NCBI GenBank assembly: GCA_942159475.1
Contig: OW804102.1
Span: forward strand, 32,432,873-32,496,872
Origin: Sthenelais limicola
Lineage: Eukaryota > Annelida > Polychaeta > Phyllodocida > Sigalionidae
Direction: 5' to 3'
Length of the DNA: 64,000 nucleotides
The notes below the pieces were generated by a model. That model saw nothing but the letters and a program-made list of their open reading frames with translations, was not told where the DNA came from and made no database searches. The translations under genes were made by a program, and so were the position numbers. Below, piece after piece: positions 29,471 to 40,620 of the stretch; the first letter of the stretch is position 1, and each line of letters opens with the position of its first letter.

Positions 29471-30650
29471 TCTTAAATCTTACAAACCCAACCTTCATGA
29501 TTTACTGGGGTAATCTTGTTATTTGATTGTTATGGAACATTACGTAATATCACCCAAAATAATCATCATATTATTAATTAACAATTATCATTAATTAGAT
29601 ATTAATATCATACTTAGTCGGGCACACACAAGCATATCTGGTTGCCCAGAAATTGTATTTGATCATATTTTTGTATTATATCATTTAAATTTAAAACCCT
29701 GAATAAAGATTACTTCAGCAATGCCTATAAAGGACTTGAAACCGAGACCATAGTATGTCATTCAACATTACTTTTCTTAAAAACGATTTTATTTTAACGA
29801 TTTTACTTCAACTGGGACTTACACTTCCCGAAAGGGTGGGCTTTTCAAGTGTCCCCAGCCAGTGTTTCGATCATTATAGGACTATATAATTGAAGAGGGT
29901 GGTAGGATGTGGAAAGTTAAATTGAATAGATAAGGATAACCACTAACATGAGTGAGACCCTGCATACAAGAGCAGATAGCGAGTGACTAATAATATTACG
30001 CATCAATCTTCTATACACAATGACATACTATACTGCTAGGTGGTCAAGATGAGAAATGAGACAGGCTATAACAGGACATAGAAGGATCAACCAATAACTG
30101 AAGTGTGATCCTTTCGATACAAACACAATTACATAGTGTAACTTCCCATTAAGTTGTGATCAGTCTAGGCCCAAAGTTGAGAGAGTCCCTTCAAACAAAG
30201 GGAAAGCCTCTCTCCTTAAAAAGCAAAGTGACATTTTTATTCCATTAAGACCGTAAAATGTTTTTTTATTCCCATTAAAACGTTCAGAAAACCGATTAGC
30301 GAAGTAGGCTGACATAATCATTCTTATCTGATCTGAGGGTTTGGACCTAGAGTGCGATTAACTGATTGATTTGTTGCAAAATAAAATTTTGCTTCATCTC
30401 TCGTTTGAAAAATAGGTAAGGAGGTCTCAGGTGCCCCCTACCAAATATTTTTTGCCCTGGCTCAGATAAAATGCGCTAAATGATGAATAATTCCTCAGCA
30501 TCAATTGTTCAAATAGGTCAAAGGCATTGATGTGTATTCAGGGAAGTATTTTACTGGTGGGTGTGGTACCACATTGAACAGAACAGGCCACATGGGTACA
30601 TGAACAGTAATCTTTACACCGTCCCTCGTGAGGGATTACACCTTTTTAAG

Positions 30651-30888
30651 GGTCAGATCGTCACAAAATGCACAATTCGCCTTCACCAATTCTCTCAAAT
30701 AACCCAAATTTAAGTAAAAAATTAGCTTCATAATATAGTTTAACATAGCAAAACATATATTCTAAGACAATATAATACTAAACATACTCAGATATACCTA
30801 GTATATTCATCGCTTATCAGCCTAATTTAGCAGAGATTACTCAATGTGTAGAGCTGCCAATTGTACACTTTCTGGAAATCTGACCCAA
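30651..30888. mobile_element. MITE family 1 copy
   Basis: Left end GGGTCAGATCGTCACAAAA, core CTTCACCAATTCTCTCAAA, right end TTTCTGGAAATCTGACCC. Intergenic between genes A and B. Confidence 0.75.
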
Positions 30889-31194
30889 ACTGCCATGTCG
30901 CCTATATACAATAGAGGAGTTGCGTATGTCTTTTTATGCATGCTGTGATGGATTCCGTTCAAATCTGACATACAGATATTATGCAACAATTTTATAAATA
31001 AATGCAAAAATCTCTTAACCAATATCATAGCTTGTGTAGATGGTTTATAAAAACCACATGCAAGATGGGGAAGATAAAGTCAAATGGCATGCTAGTCAGA
31101 ATTTCTCATAACAAAACAATAACCATGTAACAAAGAAAGAACGACATCTTTATACATCAACAATAGGTTCCTAGGCTATCTGGAAGACGTAACT

Positions 31195-31363
31195 GGTCCA
31201 GGGTCTGATCATAATAAAGTGCCTTTCTGTCTCTTTTGTCCGTCTCTCTTTCCCTTTCCTGGGTATGATCATAAACTGCCCCCCTCTCGGCTCTCCCGCC
31301 CTTGATATAACCATATTAAATATGTTGATAAGGGCGTAAAGCAACCAATCTCACTCACTCACT
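31195..31363 (-). repeat. SINE-like repeat copy, inverted
   Basis: Reverse-complement copy ending CAACCAATCTCACTCACTCA on the plus strand. Intergenic between genes A and B. Confidence 0.7.
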
Positions 31364-33365
31364 GGAAGACGTAAACCTGGGTTGCAGATGGGTTGTTCAT
31401 TTTCTGCACATTTTGTATCTAAACATTTAGTTAGCTACCATAGGTATACATATATCATGACACAATGAGGAATGACAACATAATACTTAAAGGTTAAAAA
31501 CAAGGGCTTTGGAAGCCTTCTTGAGAAGTCTGCCAAATACAACGATAAAAACTAAACATCAAAATGTACTAGAGAAACTTGATAGACACGAAGGACAATG
31601 GAGCTGACAACAGTTCTCTGCCAGGGGTATATTACACAGGGAATATTGTTGGGGTAAACTTGGGAATCCTATTCATAAGCTGCATATAGGAACTGAACTG
31701 TACCTGTCTTTACCTTTACCGAAGAACATAATCATTGTAAATCCTGGATCAAAAGATTGACCTTGAATAGAGGAGATGAAAAGATTCCCCAAGTTAGCAG
31801 GTGCTGTAAGGAGCAATGAGTTTTTCGTTTTCTTTTGTGTTGACATTTAATAATAATAAAATATATTTTATTTTGTTCACTAGTTGGCACAAAGATATGT
31901 CCTTCTGGAATTTAGTCCAGGTATTTCAGGACACACCTACCAGCGAGGAAAAGTTAAAATATCCTCAGCTATCTATTTGAGCTGTTGCGTTGGAAAGTAG
32001 AGTATGAAATGATATTTATTCATCCATTCATTCTATTATTCTTTCAATCTTTATTTTACGTCTATATAACTTTTACGTTTGTTGTTCCGTTCTTTTCTAA
32101 CCCATCTGAAACTTATTCGACCAAAGTTTTGTGAGATTTTGTCCGGTTGTTTTGCTACACGGCATCTTCGGCAATATCTATATCAGCAATTCATAATATT
32201 TCTCGAATTCCAGCATTATTGACTCTTAAAAAATCCCTAAGAAAAGGTTTAGATGTTATCTTTAGCTTGGAAAGAGGGCACATTCTAGAGTTATTGATGA
32301 TTTAAATAAACAAACAACAGATTCGTTCCCATTAATCATGAACTAATATAATACCACACATTATAATACATCGAAAGGTCTGCGGAGGAACAAATAGAAC
32401 CTAAACCAATGGGTTTCTGGTGTCCTGGGTCCATGTTGGGAACACAAACTGTTCAAGTTTTAATATCCTGCGTGGATCCTGTAAATTGAAGATGGTGCAA
32501 TATTGACCTGTAAGTGTCAAAATCTCTTACGGTGGCCCAAAACGATTGAACTGCATCTCACTATGATCAATATTGTAACTGTTATTAAGCATAATTATTG
32601 TCACTTGTTGGTTATTGTTATTATTCGCATTTTCAATGGGGAATTTCAGGGGAACTTCCCCCCATTAGGAGTTTATCAGATCCTGCTGAAATCCCCTTTA
32701 CATTTGTGATGTGTTACAGGAGAATGAGTCACAAGTCGCAAGTTCTTTTTTGAGATATCATCATATTTAAAAAAATGAGATCAAGCCGATTCTGATCTTA
32801 AGTTTGATAGTTTTATTTTTGGTTGGTGAGTAAGTGACAATATTCTCAAATAAACACTAGTCCATCAGAGTTTATTTGAAGTTGTTGATTTATTTGAAGA
32901 TTACTCGACCTTACATGTTTCGGCCCGGGTTGGGCCCTTAATCAGATTTTTATTTTTGAAAGAAACGTTTGCAATGTTTCTTGGTGGACATTTACTATAG
33001 CAAAGAAGCTTAATATATTCTATAAGATAACCTTTGAAATGCATAAATATATTTATAAAACAGTCTTGACATTTGATTAATGTATTCATGCTACAAACAG
33101 TTTAAGTGTTCCAAAAATGAAAACATGCCCACGAAGACATCTTGTGGAATAAAACACTTTACGAAAGAGCAATTTTGCGACGTTTCCTAATTAATAAATC
33201 GTTTTCCGAAAACAGATTACATTTATTCCAGCAATTCCAGGACCACATTGAACCACGGACTCGTTACAAGTCCATGATTGAATCGAGACGCTTTACATTG
33301 CCCAGGAATTTATGAAATCAAACACATTCATGGCACTTCCTAACAGGGATTTATCAATATAAATA

Positions 33366-33625
33366 CAGAGTTGCGTAGCAACGAGTGCAATATTCTAAGC
33401 GACTAAAACCAACGAGTTAGTTAACAGATTTATTATACATGCTTTAAATCATGAAAATAAAAACAAATCAAATCATATATTTGAATTCTACCGGTAATCT
33501 TAGTGAAAAACAGATTGGTTGCCATGACAACCCCACGTTAATCACTAGTGAAATACGCACTATGCGTAAATCACTCTAGATACGTTGTTTTCATAGCAAT
33601 GCGTGTATAATAAATTTCAAAAATC
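33366..33625 (+). repeat. Dispersed repeat shared with 41575-42095
   Basis: Shared blocks: GAGTGCAATA...TAAGCGA..AAAACCAACGAGTT and GATTGGTTGCCATGAC with GATACGTTGTT and GCAATG. The 41.6-42.1 kb copy is longer because of interior insertions. No ORF. Confidence 0.6.
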
Positions 33626-34530
33626 TAGATTAAAATATATTTATTAATATTGGGCCACCATAGAAATCACACGCATCAATACAGTTACGATCATATTACA
33701 CCTATATACCATGTTGAGCTTTGATCAACTCATCAAAATTGATTGTCATTTATACAGCCACAGTGCATGGTGCATTTAACATTTCTTTGGAAGGACTTGT
33801 ACGTTTCCAATAGGTATAGTATTCATGTACATATTGATAGAATAGTCCTCCAGAATTGGATTTCAAAGCATTCTTAAGTGTGAAAACGATAAGTACATTT
33901 TCTTAATCTTTCTTAATGGTTTTGTTTTGTTTTAAATATTTTATTCAGCGTTGAAATTATGCATATTGCATTTTTCTCAGTACAAGCTCATAACATAGAC
34001 AGACATATAAATCTCGTTGATTAACAAGAGTATTCGAAATCTTAATTTAGTCTAGTTAAATTACAATATCATAATGAGTAGGAAGTAGGATATACAAAAT
34101 AAGAAAGAAAAAGAAAAGAAAAAACCTACACCCGGGCGGTGTCGAATTCATGACATATCATTTTATTTTCATAAAAATACTGCTTGCTCCAACATAATTA
34201 TAGGATATATCACTTCCATCATATATCGAGAGCTCTGGGACAGGAGAAACAGAAAGCGAAAGCTCTATCCTGAATTGTACAGTAGAATGGCAAAACCTTC
34301 CCCTACACAAGGTGTCAGAACGAAATCATCGAACGATAGTAATTTTCATTAGTTTTAATACGGCCAATAATTATCCAATATTCCTTAATACAGTACTTGT
34401 ATAGGCCTACTGATGGTATAAACATTTCGAGTACACAATAAAGCAGTAATTAATAAGTGGTGCCTGAGCCAAGATGTCATAGGCAGAGTGTCTCCTGCTG
34501 TTTAGCTAGATGGTGATTATTACATGTGGT

Positions 34531-34770
34531 TCAGGCCCTCAGACAATGTACAATTGTCCTTCACCAATTCTCTCAAATAATCCCAATTTAGGACAACAAT
34601 TAGGTTTAATATGAAGTTAATCATGTCGAAAAAGATTTTCCAAATCAAGACAATACCAAATAGTTAGATATACCTAGTACTTATCATCTTTCAGCCAAAT
34701 TTAGACGAATTTACTATAGATTATAAATATGTTGAGCTAGCGATTGTTCACTTTTTTGACGACCTAACCA
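34531..34770. mobile_element. MITE family 1, diverged copy
   Basis: Core CTTCACCAATTCTCTCAAAT with degraded ends (CCTCAGACAATGTACAATTG on the left, GATTGTTCACTTTTTTGACG on the right), about 200 bases upstream of gene B. Confidence 0.65.
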
Positions 34771-34984
34771 ATATAAAATGCTCTGTCGCTGGAGAATTTG
34801 ATATTGCATATATATTTCTTTATTTTCAGTATCACACATTTCACTCCTTTCATACTCCCCACGTTTGTGGAACTATCCAAGGGGAGACTATCACACGCCC
34901 ATACGCTTTCATAGTTAGGGTAGCTATTGAGGCTCCCCTGCACTTAGTTTGAGGTATTCTGTTGTGGTATACATACATAATAGA

Positions 34985-36553
34985 ATGGAAACAAAACTGT
35001 GCAAACCCAACCGAATGTTTGGTAGGAATCAAGCAATATTATGGACACTAGTGCTTGTCTTTTTACTGTTTGTGCTCTACCGTCTTAGAAGATCTTCACC
35101 CACAGAAAGTAGGAGTCACAGTCTCGGCACAGGATCACTGCATCGTAAGCGAATACATTCAGTGTTACACTCATTGAAAGGAAATAGAATTGAAAATGTG
35201 AAAAAGCACAAAGAAATAAAGTCAGAATGGACAGCAAAACCAGTAGATAAGTTGCGCAGGGACCGGCCTAAAAAGACATCAGTCAAAAGTACATTGAAGG
35301 TTGGCAAAACCACATTGCCAAAAACAACAAGTCTTCCGAAGAATAAACTCAAAGAGAAGAATATCCCAGGAAAATTGCAAGTTGCGAAGCCCACATTACA
35401 ACCAACATCAAAACCTCCGCCTACTAAACCTGACAAAAAAAAGATTGATGTGAAGCCCAAAAATAAACCCAACGTGAAGAATATCCCAGGAAAATTAAAA
35501 GTTGCTATCTCCACATTAAAACCAACATCGAAGTCCCTACCTACCAAACCTGATGTGAAACCCAAAGTGGACAACACAAAAAAGCAAGCTTTGCCCCCAA
35601 GAAATACAGAGAAAGTCCATTCAAAAGTGTCCTTAATAGGAAATAAGACAGCATTGGTACCCAAACCAGGTAGGAAATCGTATAAGAGGGAGGTAAACAG
35701 AGCAAATGAATCTCCTATGATGTACAAACACTCTCAAATGATAAAGAAGGCCATCGCCATCGCGAAACCTAAGGTTTGGAATGATAGGAAAATTATAAAT
35801 GGCGATAGGTTGGTCATCAAGAAGTCTCCTCCAAAAGTAAAGGTTCCTGAACTTATAAGATTTGTAAAGGCTGATGGACAAATACTTAAAAGACTCCTTA
35901 AAGTTAGTAAAGGTCCATTGTCCCTAACAGCAAATGGGGATAACAGCCATCATGATATAAAGTACAAGGAATATAGGGAAGAATACACTAAATTGGCGAA
36001 TTCGACCAACAGTATGTTGCACAAAGGCAACATCCAACCTGCCAGCAATGACCAGGCAAACGTCATTAGGAATAATTTGAATGGGAAAACAAAACCACCC
36101 GCCAAAATGATAAAAAAGAATAAACCTGACAGCAAAATGATTACAAATACACTAAATACACCGGTTGGTGGAGTTAATAATATGGAAAGGCTTAAAGAAT
36201 ACTCAAAAGTTGACAAGAAAACATTCATTTCAAACCATGTAAATCTGCAACAGGTAAAAGTTGATAAAAAGAAAGGAAAAGACGTATTGAACAGTCATAT
36301 AATTAGAATAGAAAATGAGTCTCGTGCATTTAATCCTCATAGGGCGTATGATCTAACAGGTAAGAAGCATTTAAAAGCAGATCCTGGCAAGACTGTTCTA
36401 AAACTGGACGGATATTACACAGAAACATTGAAAGAACCCATAAATGTTGTGAAAAACGAAAATTTACAACACGACCGAAGAGTTGTGATCAATAAGAATA
36501 AGATGGAAAAGGTGAATGGGGAACTGTCACCACCAACAAAGCAGAAAAGTTAG
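34985..36553 (+). CDS. Gene B: single-exon, lysine-rich type II membrane protein
   Basis: 522 residues from ATG at 34985; the frame is open 36 bases further up but has no earlier ATG. The N-terminus is a short basic tail (METKLCKPNRMFGRN), one membrane segment (QAILWTLVLVFLLFVLY) and then RLRR, the layout of a type II Golgi or plasma-membrane protein with its long C-terminal part in the lumen or outside. The rest is hydrophilic, rich in Lys, Asn, Pro and Thr, and has no recognisable catalytic domain. An internal duplication of about 38 residues is visible: both units contain KNIPGKL, an LQPTSK/LKPTSK match and PTKPD. The basic stem recalls N-terminal stems of Golgi glycosyltransferases such as long GalNAc-transferases, but no transferase motif is present. 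A fair donor (GAAAAG|GTGAAT, near 36511) could splice out the last 14 residues. Codon use looks normal. Confidence 0.7.
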   Translation: METKLCKPNRMFGRNQAILWTLVLVFLLFVLYRLRRSSPTESRSHSLGTGSLHRKRIHSVLHSLKGNRIENVKKHKEIKSEWTAKPVDKLRRDRPKKTSVKSTLKVGKTTLPKTTSLPKNKLKEKNIPGKLQVAKPTLQPTSKPPPTKPDKKKIDVKPKNKPNVKNIPGKLKVAISTLKPTSKSLPTKPDVKPKVDNTKKQALPPRNTEKVHSKVSLIGNKTALVPKPGRKSYKREVNRANESPMMYKHSQMIKKAIAIAKPKVWNDRKIINGDRLVIKKSPPKVKVPELIRFVKADGQILKRLLKVSKGPLSLTANGDNSHHDIKYKEYREEYTKLANSTNSMLHKGNIQPASNDQANVIRNNLNGKTKPPAKMIKKNKPDSKMITNTLNTPVGGVNNMERLKEYSKVDKKTFISNHVNLQQVKVDKKKGKDVLNSHIIRIENESRAFNPHRAYDLTGKKHLKADPGKTVLKLDGYYTETLKEPINVVKNENLQHDRRVVINKNKMEKVNGELSPPTKQKS

Positions 36554-37929
36554 AAACACACAAGAAGCAAAACAGACATATCATGGATTGAATTATGTAA
36601 ACATTGAAAGCCTCTTCAAATCATAATAAGAAATACCTTTTGTTAATTGCAAAACTCTTAAGAAAATAAATGTGGATAAGTACAATGTCAAAGAACAATC
36701 AAATACTGCTTTAATTCCTAACACAAAAGGGACATCAGCATACAATAGGGAGAAAGAAATTAAGTATGTAATACATTAAAATTGTTTATATTTAGGAATT
36801 TTCACAGATGGAAAATATTGTATATTGTTACGAAATATATCGTATAATGAAATACGCAAATGACACGCAACGTCTTAAAACTACACTCTAAGCTAACATG
36901 TCAGGAACTAAAGGTTTTCTATGTTTTGATCCGTAGTTTTTCAACCCTTCTAAAAGTCATTTGACCAAACATTGTACAGTATCATAGTATCAGGGTATGA
37001 CAGAAAACGTTCTTCGGAACTAGAGTACTTTGTATAAATTCAACTGAAAAAGCTGCATTTTTTCAAATAAAGGAACAACTAACCCCTTATCACCAAAATC
37101 ATTCTCTACAAATGGCGCCATGAACAGGATAAGTCTTATTACATTTTGCAGTTTGAAGCGAGCGGCTTTCCCTCAGTTTGGAGGGACTCTCACCTCTGAG
37201 CCTGGATTGGATACTGATTACATTCATCTGGATTGTAACTTCTTACGTCCCATATCAATGACTTCCACCATGGTTGGGGAATAAAATGGCATCGCTATGA
37301 ATCACATTATAAAAGCCATACAAATAAATGAGACTTTTTATTTTAGAGAAGAAGTTAAGGTCTAGGCGATGGTATGTTTGTCAGCCTGTATTGATGGACT
37401 TGAACTTGTGTTGTATATTGAACGCTTATAATACGCATTGAAATTGTGTATTGATTGTAATGCCTGTAAGGATCTTTATTATACCTTTGGTGGAGTTGGT
37501 ATGGTACTCCCATAGGCTTAAGCACTGAGCCTCGTATTGAAAAATGCGGGCAATAAAGAGCCCGAATTGCCCGCATTTTTTGTCATATTGCCCGCATTTT
37601 TTGCCCACAGTTTTCCCGATTTTCTCTCGAAATAATAAAGCTAGGTAGTCGAAATGAAAAGTTCAATGGAGGAATCATATGTAAAAATGTGATTTTGCTA
37701 AAGTATATTGACGATGATAATTTATTTCATTAACTAGCCATGACGGCGTGACAGGCTCTGTCTGACAAGTCCTAGATCAAAGCTATAGGCCTATAGCTAC
37801 GGCGTGTGTGTGTCAACGCAGGAAGAGCAGTAAAATATCGCTCAAATGAAGGAAATAAACTAAAATTCTTTCATAATTATCGAAGTCTACCTGTTATCAA
37901 AGCATTAGTTGAGGTTTTAAAAGATTTAA

Positions 37930-38494
37930 CTCATGAAGGACGGGATGCTGCCTCAAGGCAGCATTTTCAAAATGGCGTTGGGGACGGGATGCTGCCTGCA
38001 GGCAGCATGATGTCCTCTCCATTAAGGACGGGATGCTGCCTGCAGGCAGCATATTTTTATATAAATTGAAGGGGGCATAACTTAATAAAAAATAAACGGA
38101 TTTTGATGAAATTTAAAATATATGTATACAAACACACTAGAAATATCTTTATAGGTATGTTGTCATGGAGACAATAATGATGACGTCATAACTAACATAT
38201 GTAAATGCTGGAAAGTGAATTTGGAGCAAGGTTGCTGCCATATTGCACCCAATTGTGACCCATTATTCTAATTATTGAAGACCAAATTCTAGAAATTATG
38301 AAAAAATATGATCAATAACTGTTTACACCTATTAAACGATGTACATATGACACATATTATTTGAAGAAAATATTCTTAAAGTGTTTTTATACCCTAAACC
38401 TCATGTTAAACACCCGTCCTGAAGCCCAAAAAGGGGGAAAAGGGCCCCCGTCCACCAGGCAAAATATGTGTAAACTGCCCCCGTCCTCAATGAG
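37930..38494. mobile_element. Non-autonomous TTAA-flanked element with triplicated palindrome
   Basis: 565 bases flanked by TTAA (37926-37929 and 38495-38498), with ends CTCATGAAGGACGGG and CCCGTCCTCAATGAG (inverted, near-perfect). Piggybac-type ends beginning TTAAC are common in animals. Near the left end GGGATGCTGCCT recurs three times, each as a palindrome around ATGCTGCCTGCAGGCAGCAT (37947, about 37989 and 38031). No ORF of note. Confidence 0.75.
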
Positions 38495-38900
38495 TTAAAG
38501 CTGCAAAAAGGCAACAAATTGAATCGAAAACGTGATGTTCCTGCAGCAACTAACTGACAACAAAATATTGTTTTGTTTACTTATGTACAACTGAAATTTT
38601 TCTCTCATATCTGCCTCATTTAAACGCTGAACTTGATATAAAATCATATTTAGGGGTAGAAAAGCATGCTCTTTCTGAATTTCAACATCTTGGTAATGTA
38701 TTTCGATTAAAAATAGCGATTTTCATCAATTTGCGTGAGCGTAAAATCACCGCGAAGGTTGCGTAAAATCACCGCGAAGGTTGACTGACAGTGAGCTAGT
38801 CACTGAGAGGGAGGTGTGAGGGGCCGAGGGGATCAACATTTAGACTATTTTTCATCAATTTTCACCGTTTTTTTTGGCATAAAATGTCGGAAAAAGGTAT

Positions 38901-39057
38901 AATAAACACAAGAGTGTCCTTGGGCGATCCCTCCGATGCATATTGCCCTTGGGCTACGTGATCTCAGCTCGTGCGCTCATGCGCACTCACTGAGATCACG
39001 TAGCCCTCGGGCAATATGCATCTCCGTGATCCCCCTCGGTCACTCTTGTCTATTTAT
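38901..39057. repeat. Long hairpin (foldback element)
   Basis: Two arms of about 67 bases, close to perfect near the loop: ATGCATATTGCCC, GGGCTACGTGATCTCAG and their complements, around a loop of about 20 bases (CTCGTGCGCTCATGCGCACT). The outer arms diverge slightly (AATAAACACAAGAGTG / CACTCTTGTCTATTTATT). Likely a MITE. Confidence 0.75.
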
Positions 39058-40583
39058 TATATGATTAGAGAAGAGGGAATGATTGTTAAACATCTTTCGA
39101 TTTGATATGTGTATTGGTATGATGGTATTCTTAAATTCAACTCCTGGAATTAGGAAACTGGATATATGGCAGCGCGAGAATATAATTTACTTGGTGGACA
39201 CGCATATTTTAATAACAAAATGTAAGTGTCTGCTCAATTCAAAAATACAAAAATAAAAATAAAAACCAAGTTACTATTGAGGGACAACTGTAGAATACAA
39301 AGAGGGATCAAACTTTATGTATAAATTGACTTCTTGTATTTGAACATCAAGCTCCTTCACTTCCTGGTTAGTGGATATCTATCAGGTTTCCTAAATAAAT
39401 AAAAGGCGTCAACGTCGTTGGCGCCGGATAACAAAATCCAATACTGTGACCAGAACCACCTGAAAGAGGAAACTATTCACCAGAAACTGATAAAAAGTTG
39501 CCAGACTACTCCTACTTCCTGGAATTATTTCATTGCATATGAACCAGAAAAAACTGTTTTTTTCTCTCACTAAAAAATGTAATTTTTCTCTAAATTTATG
39601 TATAACAGAGATGTCTGAGAAAAGCATCCCATGATGTAATATTATCTCCTGAATAAAAAATATTAAATCTTACTAACACACATGTGTACCTAAAATGTAT
39701 AAAGTACAATTGTATTGATTATTGATACCGATGACCTAGGACGGTACGAAATAGGGAAACAATTCCCACTCCCGAAAAGCAGTGGCACCGGCCCATAAAT
39801 GCTGGTTCCTTAGCATGTTCATTAGATAAAATAATAGTGATTAAAAACGTTGAAAACGAAAAATAAAAACGAATGGATTAATTGCCCACTTACACGTAAC
39901 CAATTGATTTCTCTTTTATTGATATCAAGTGTCCTTGCCCATCAGTTGGATACACTCAAGTTGTATAGAAACAAAATTGATTGAATTATTATAATATCAA
40001 ACAGCAAGGCGCCAAAGATAAGACATAGCCGTGGTTATCTTTAATAGTTGAGTATCCAGATAAGACAGGCATGCTGGAGAGGTGCAGGGGACGGTATGTT
40101 GAATTATACATAAATGTCAGATACCTTGTTAAAAATGATTTACTACGAAATAATAATATATATCTGGAAATAGAAATATTGTATTGCTTGCTTGATATGT
40201 AAATGGGCATATTTAAAAAAATCGCTTTGTAGACGATGTTACTATGACGACGTTATGAAATAAAGGCATGGGAGTGTAAATGTATCGATCTGTCAGATAT
40301 CAAAGTTTAAGAAGTAAAAAGAATTGCTCTACGAATGTCCTACTGTGTTTATAGATTTCGACTTTTTACAAGGTGTGTTAGGTTTGTTATCATGCTTTCC
40401 TTATTAGCGACGCACACGTCAAGGGTCAGCGATAAGCGCAAAACAATAAATCACACAACAGTCAAAACATTTAATTAGATTACCTTGCTCGCTCAAAGCT
40501 TTAACACAAGAGAAAAGCAGAGACAAATTCTGAGCCGAATTGCCTTAGTATCGATTTATGATCAGGAGAAAAGGACCATTGCG

Positions 40584-40620
40584 ATGGGTTTCTTCACCGG
40601 AATTCTTTTGACGTTGTTAC
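40584..40620 (+). CDS. Signal-peptide exon matching gene C exon 1 (alternative first exon or duplicate)
   Basis: ATGGGTTTCTTCACC opens a 37-base exon encoding MGFFTGILLTLL, ending C|GTAAGTAATC. Gene C exon 1 is also 37 bases, also ends in phase 1 before GTAAGT, and encodes MGPLTGLLVAFL. Spliced to gene C exon 2, this exon would give a good signal peptide (..LLLVGVGQG). No Ig exon lies between here and 45012, so it is either an alternative first exon 4.4 kb upstream or the remnant of a tandem duplicate. Confidence 0.55.

Larger units (their letters stand above)
28999..34948. other. Intergenic region between divergent genes A and B
   Basis: Six kilobases without a supportable exon on either strand. 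It holds the foldback at 29265, a MITE at 30651, a SINE-like copy at 31195, a dispersed repeat at 33366 and a diverged MITE at 34531. The remainder is AT-rich DNA in which I see nothing. Confidence 0.6.
36554..40583. other. Intergenic region after gene B
   Basis: No convincing exon. Contains the TTAA element at 37930, the hairpin at 38901, and near 37541-37605 three loose copies of ATTGCCCGCATTTTTTG. About 120 bases past the gene B stop, a short open stretch near 36663-36780 in another frame is weakly similar to residues after VSLIGNKTALV of gene B; I do not call it a gene. Confidence 0.5.

Noticed and set aside
36663..36785. Continuation of gene B beyond its stop in another frame
   Set aside because: The resemblance to a gene B segment is weak, and several stops lie between.
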